12,607 bases of DNA from CAZBBC01 sp964489835 (lineage in GTDB: Bacteria > Calditrichota > Calditrichia > JAJRVZ01): contig CAZBBC010000135.1 in the NCBI GenBank assembly GCA_964489835.1, positions 1 to 12,607 of the forward strand, read 5' to 3'. The position numbers were made by a program, and so were the translations under genes. Below are positions 12,330 through 12,607 of this stretch, one piece after another. Position 1 is the first letter of the stretch, and each line of letters begins with the position of its first letter. Below the pieces are notes generated by a model that did no database searches, was not told the DNA's origin, and saw only the letters and a program-made list of their open reading frames with translations.

Positions 12330-12607
12330 ATGGGCACTCATTCGGTTTTTGTCCTGTCAGGCTGCCCACTGGCGTGACACTAAATTCCATCCAGAGGCGG
12401 GCAAGCGAAATAAATTCTTATTTTCAAAATTCAAAACCATTCTTTCGCCAAGGCTGGTTTTTTTAATTTATGATCTTGATAAATATTGGAATAAAAGTTT
12501 AGAGCATTGAGATTTTGGGGTTGTTTCGAGTTTAGGATTTAGAATTTCGGATTTAATTCCGCGGTCAGACACCGCAGCAAATTGGTTTGGACGGATATCT
12601 GATCGGC
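12330..12607. other. Right-end non-coding stretch with repeat-like sequence
   Basis: No convincing gene. AAAACCA (12436-12442) and TGGTTTT followed by more T near 12458 could form a weak terminator-like stem with a long loop. The stretch after about 12520 (TTTAGGATTTAGAATTTCGG) and the GCGGT-cagac-ACCGC hairpin look like the start of another dispersed repeat cut by the window edge. Confidence 0.4.

Noticed and set aside
12039..12377. Two overlapping plus-strand frames (112 and 84 codons) near the right end
   Set aside because: They are open because they run through the 23-bp tandem array; the protein is a shifting echo of the repeat and no domain is seen.
12436..12466. Rho-independent terminator at AAAACCA...TGGTTTTTTT
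   Set aside because: The loop is about 15 nt, the stem is AT-rich, and no gene ends nearby on that strand.

Overview
The window looks like an AT-rich chromosomal segment of a Gram-negative bacterium, with genes spaced by long intergenic stretches full of short repeats. Evidence for a Gram-negative host is a lipoprotein-type signal on an exported glycosidase. The repeats (CCCCCT/AGGGGG hairpins, ACGAATT and ACACGGATT phrases, CCTC-GTA-GAGG hairpins) resemble those I associate with FCB-type bacteria (Calditrichota/Ignavibacteria-like) or Desulfobacterota genomes. That placement is an impression from memory, not a result. No rRNA, tRNA, insertion-sequence transposase or CRISPR array was seen.

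Region 1 (1-8102, all minus strand). In transcription order: a glutamine-synthetase-like ligase (8102-6720, GTG start), an aldehyde dehydrogenase (6114-4723), an iron-type alcohol dehydrogenase (4418-3267), a HAD hydrolase (2899-2123, TTG start), a stand-alone class I glutamine amidotransferase (1838-978) and a partial lipoprotein glycoside hydrolase that runs off the left edge (912-1). The first, second, third and fifth fit one chemical scheme: ligate glutamate to an amine, oxidise an alcohol on the adduct to aldehyde and then to acid, and hydrolyse the gamma-glutamyl bond. This is like the Puu putrescine and Ipu isopropylamine routes. An alcohol dehydrogenase stands where Puu has an amine oxidase, so the likely substrate is an amino alcohol such as ethanolamine or alaninol (inference). 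The intergenic gaps inside this set are 284-605 bp and each carries a different repeat family. This is unusual for an operon.

Region 2 (8103-10543). A long repeat-rich spacer precedes a plus-strand BASS-family (bile acid:Na+ symporter-like) membrane transporter (9017-9961, TTG start). It is followed by two near-identical hairpins and a GC-richer non-coding block.

Region 3 (10544-12607). A minus-strand toxin-antitoxin operon has an MqsR-like RNase toxin (11963-11616) first and then an MqsA-like antitoxin (11545-10544) extended by a SocA/Panacea (DUF4065) domain. Two operator-like repeats 42 bp apart sit in the toxin promoter. A perfect 19-bp palindrome lies between the genes. Further upstream is an eight-unit 23-bp tandem array with a 46-bp higher-order period. 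The right end is non-coding repeat-like sequence.
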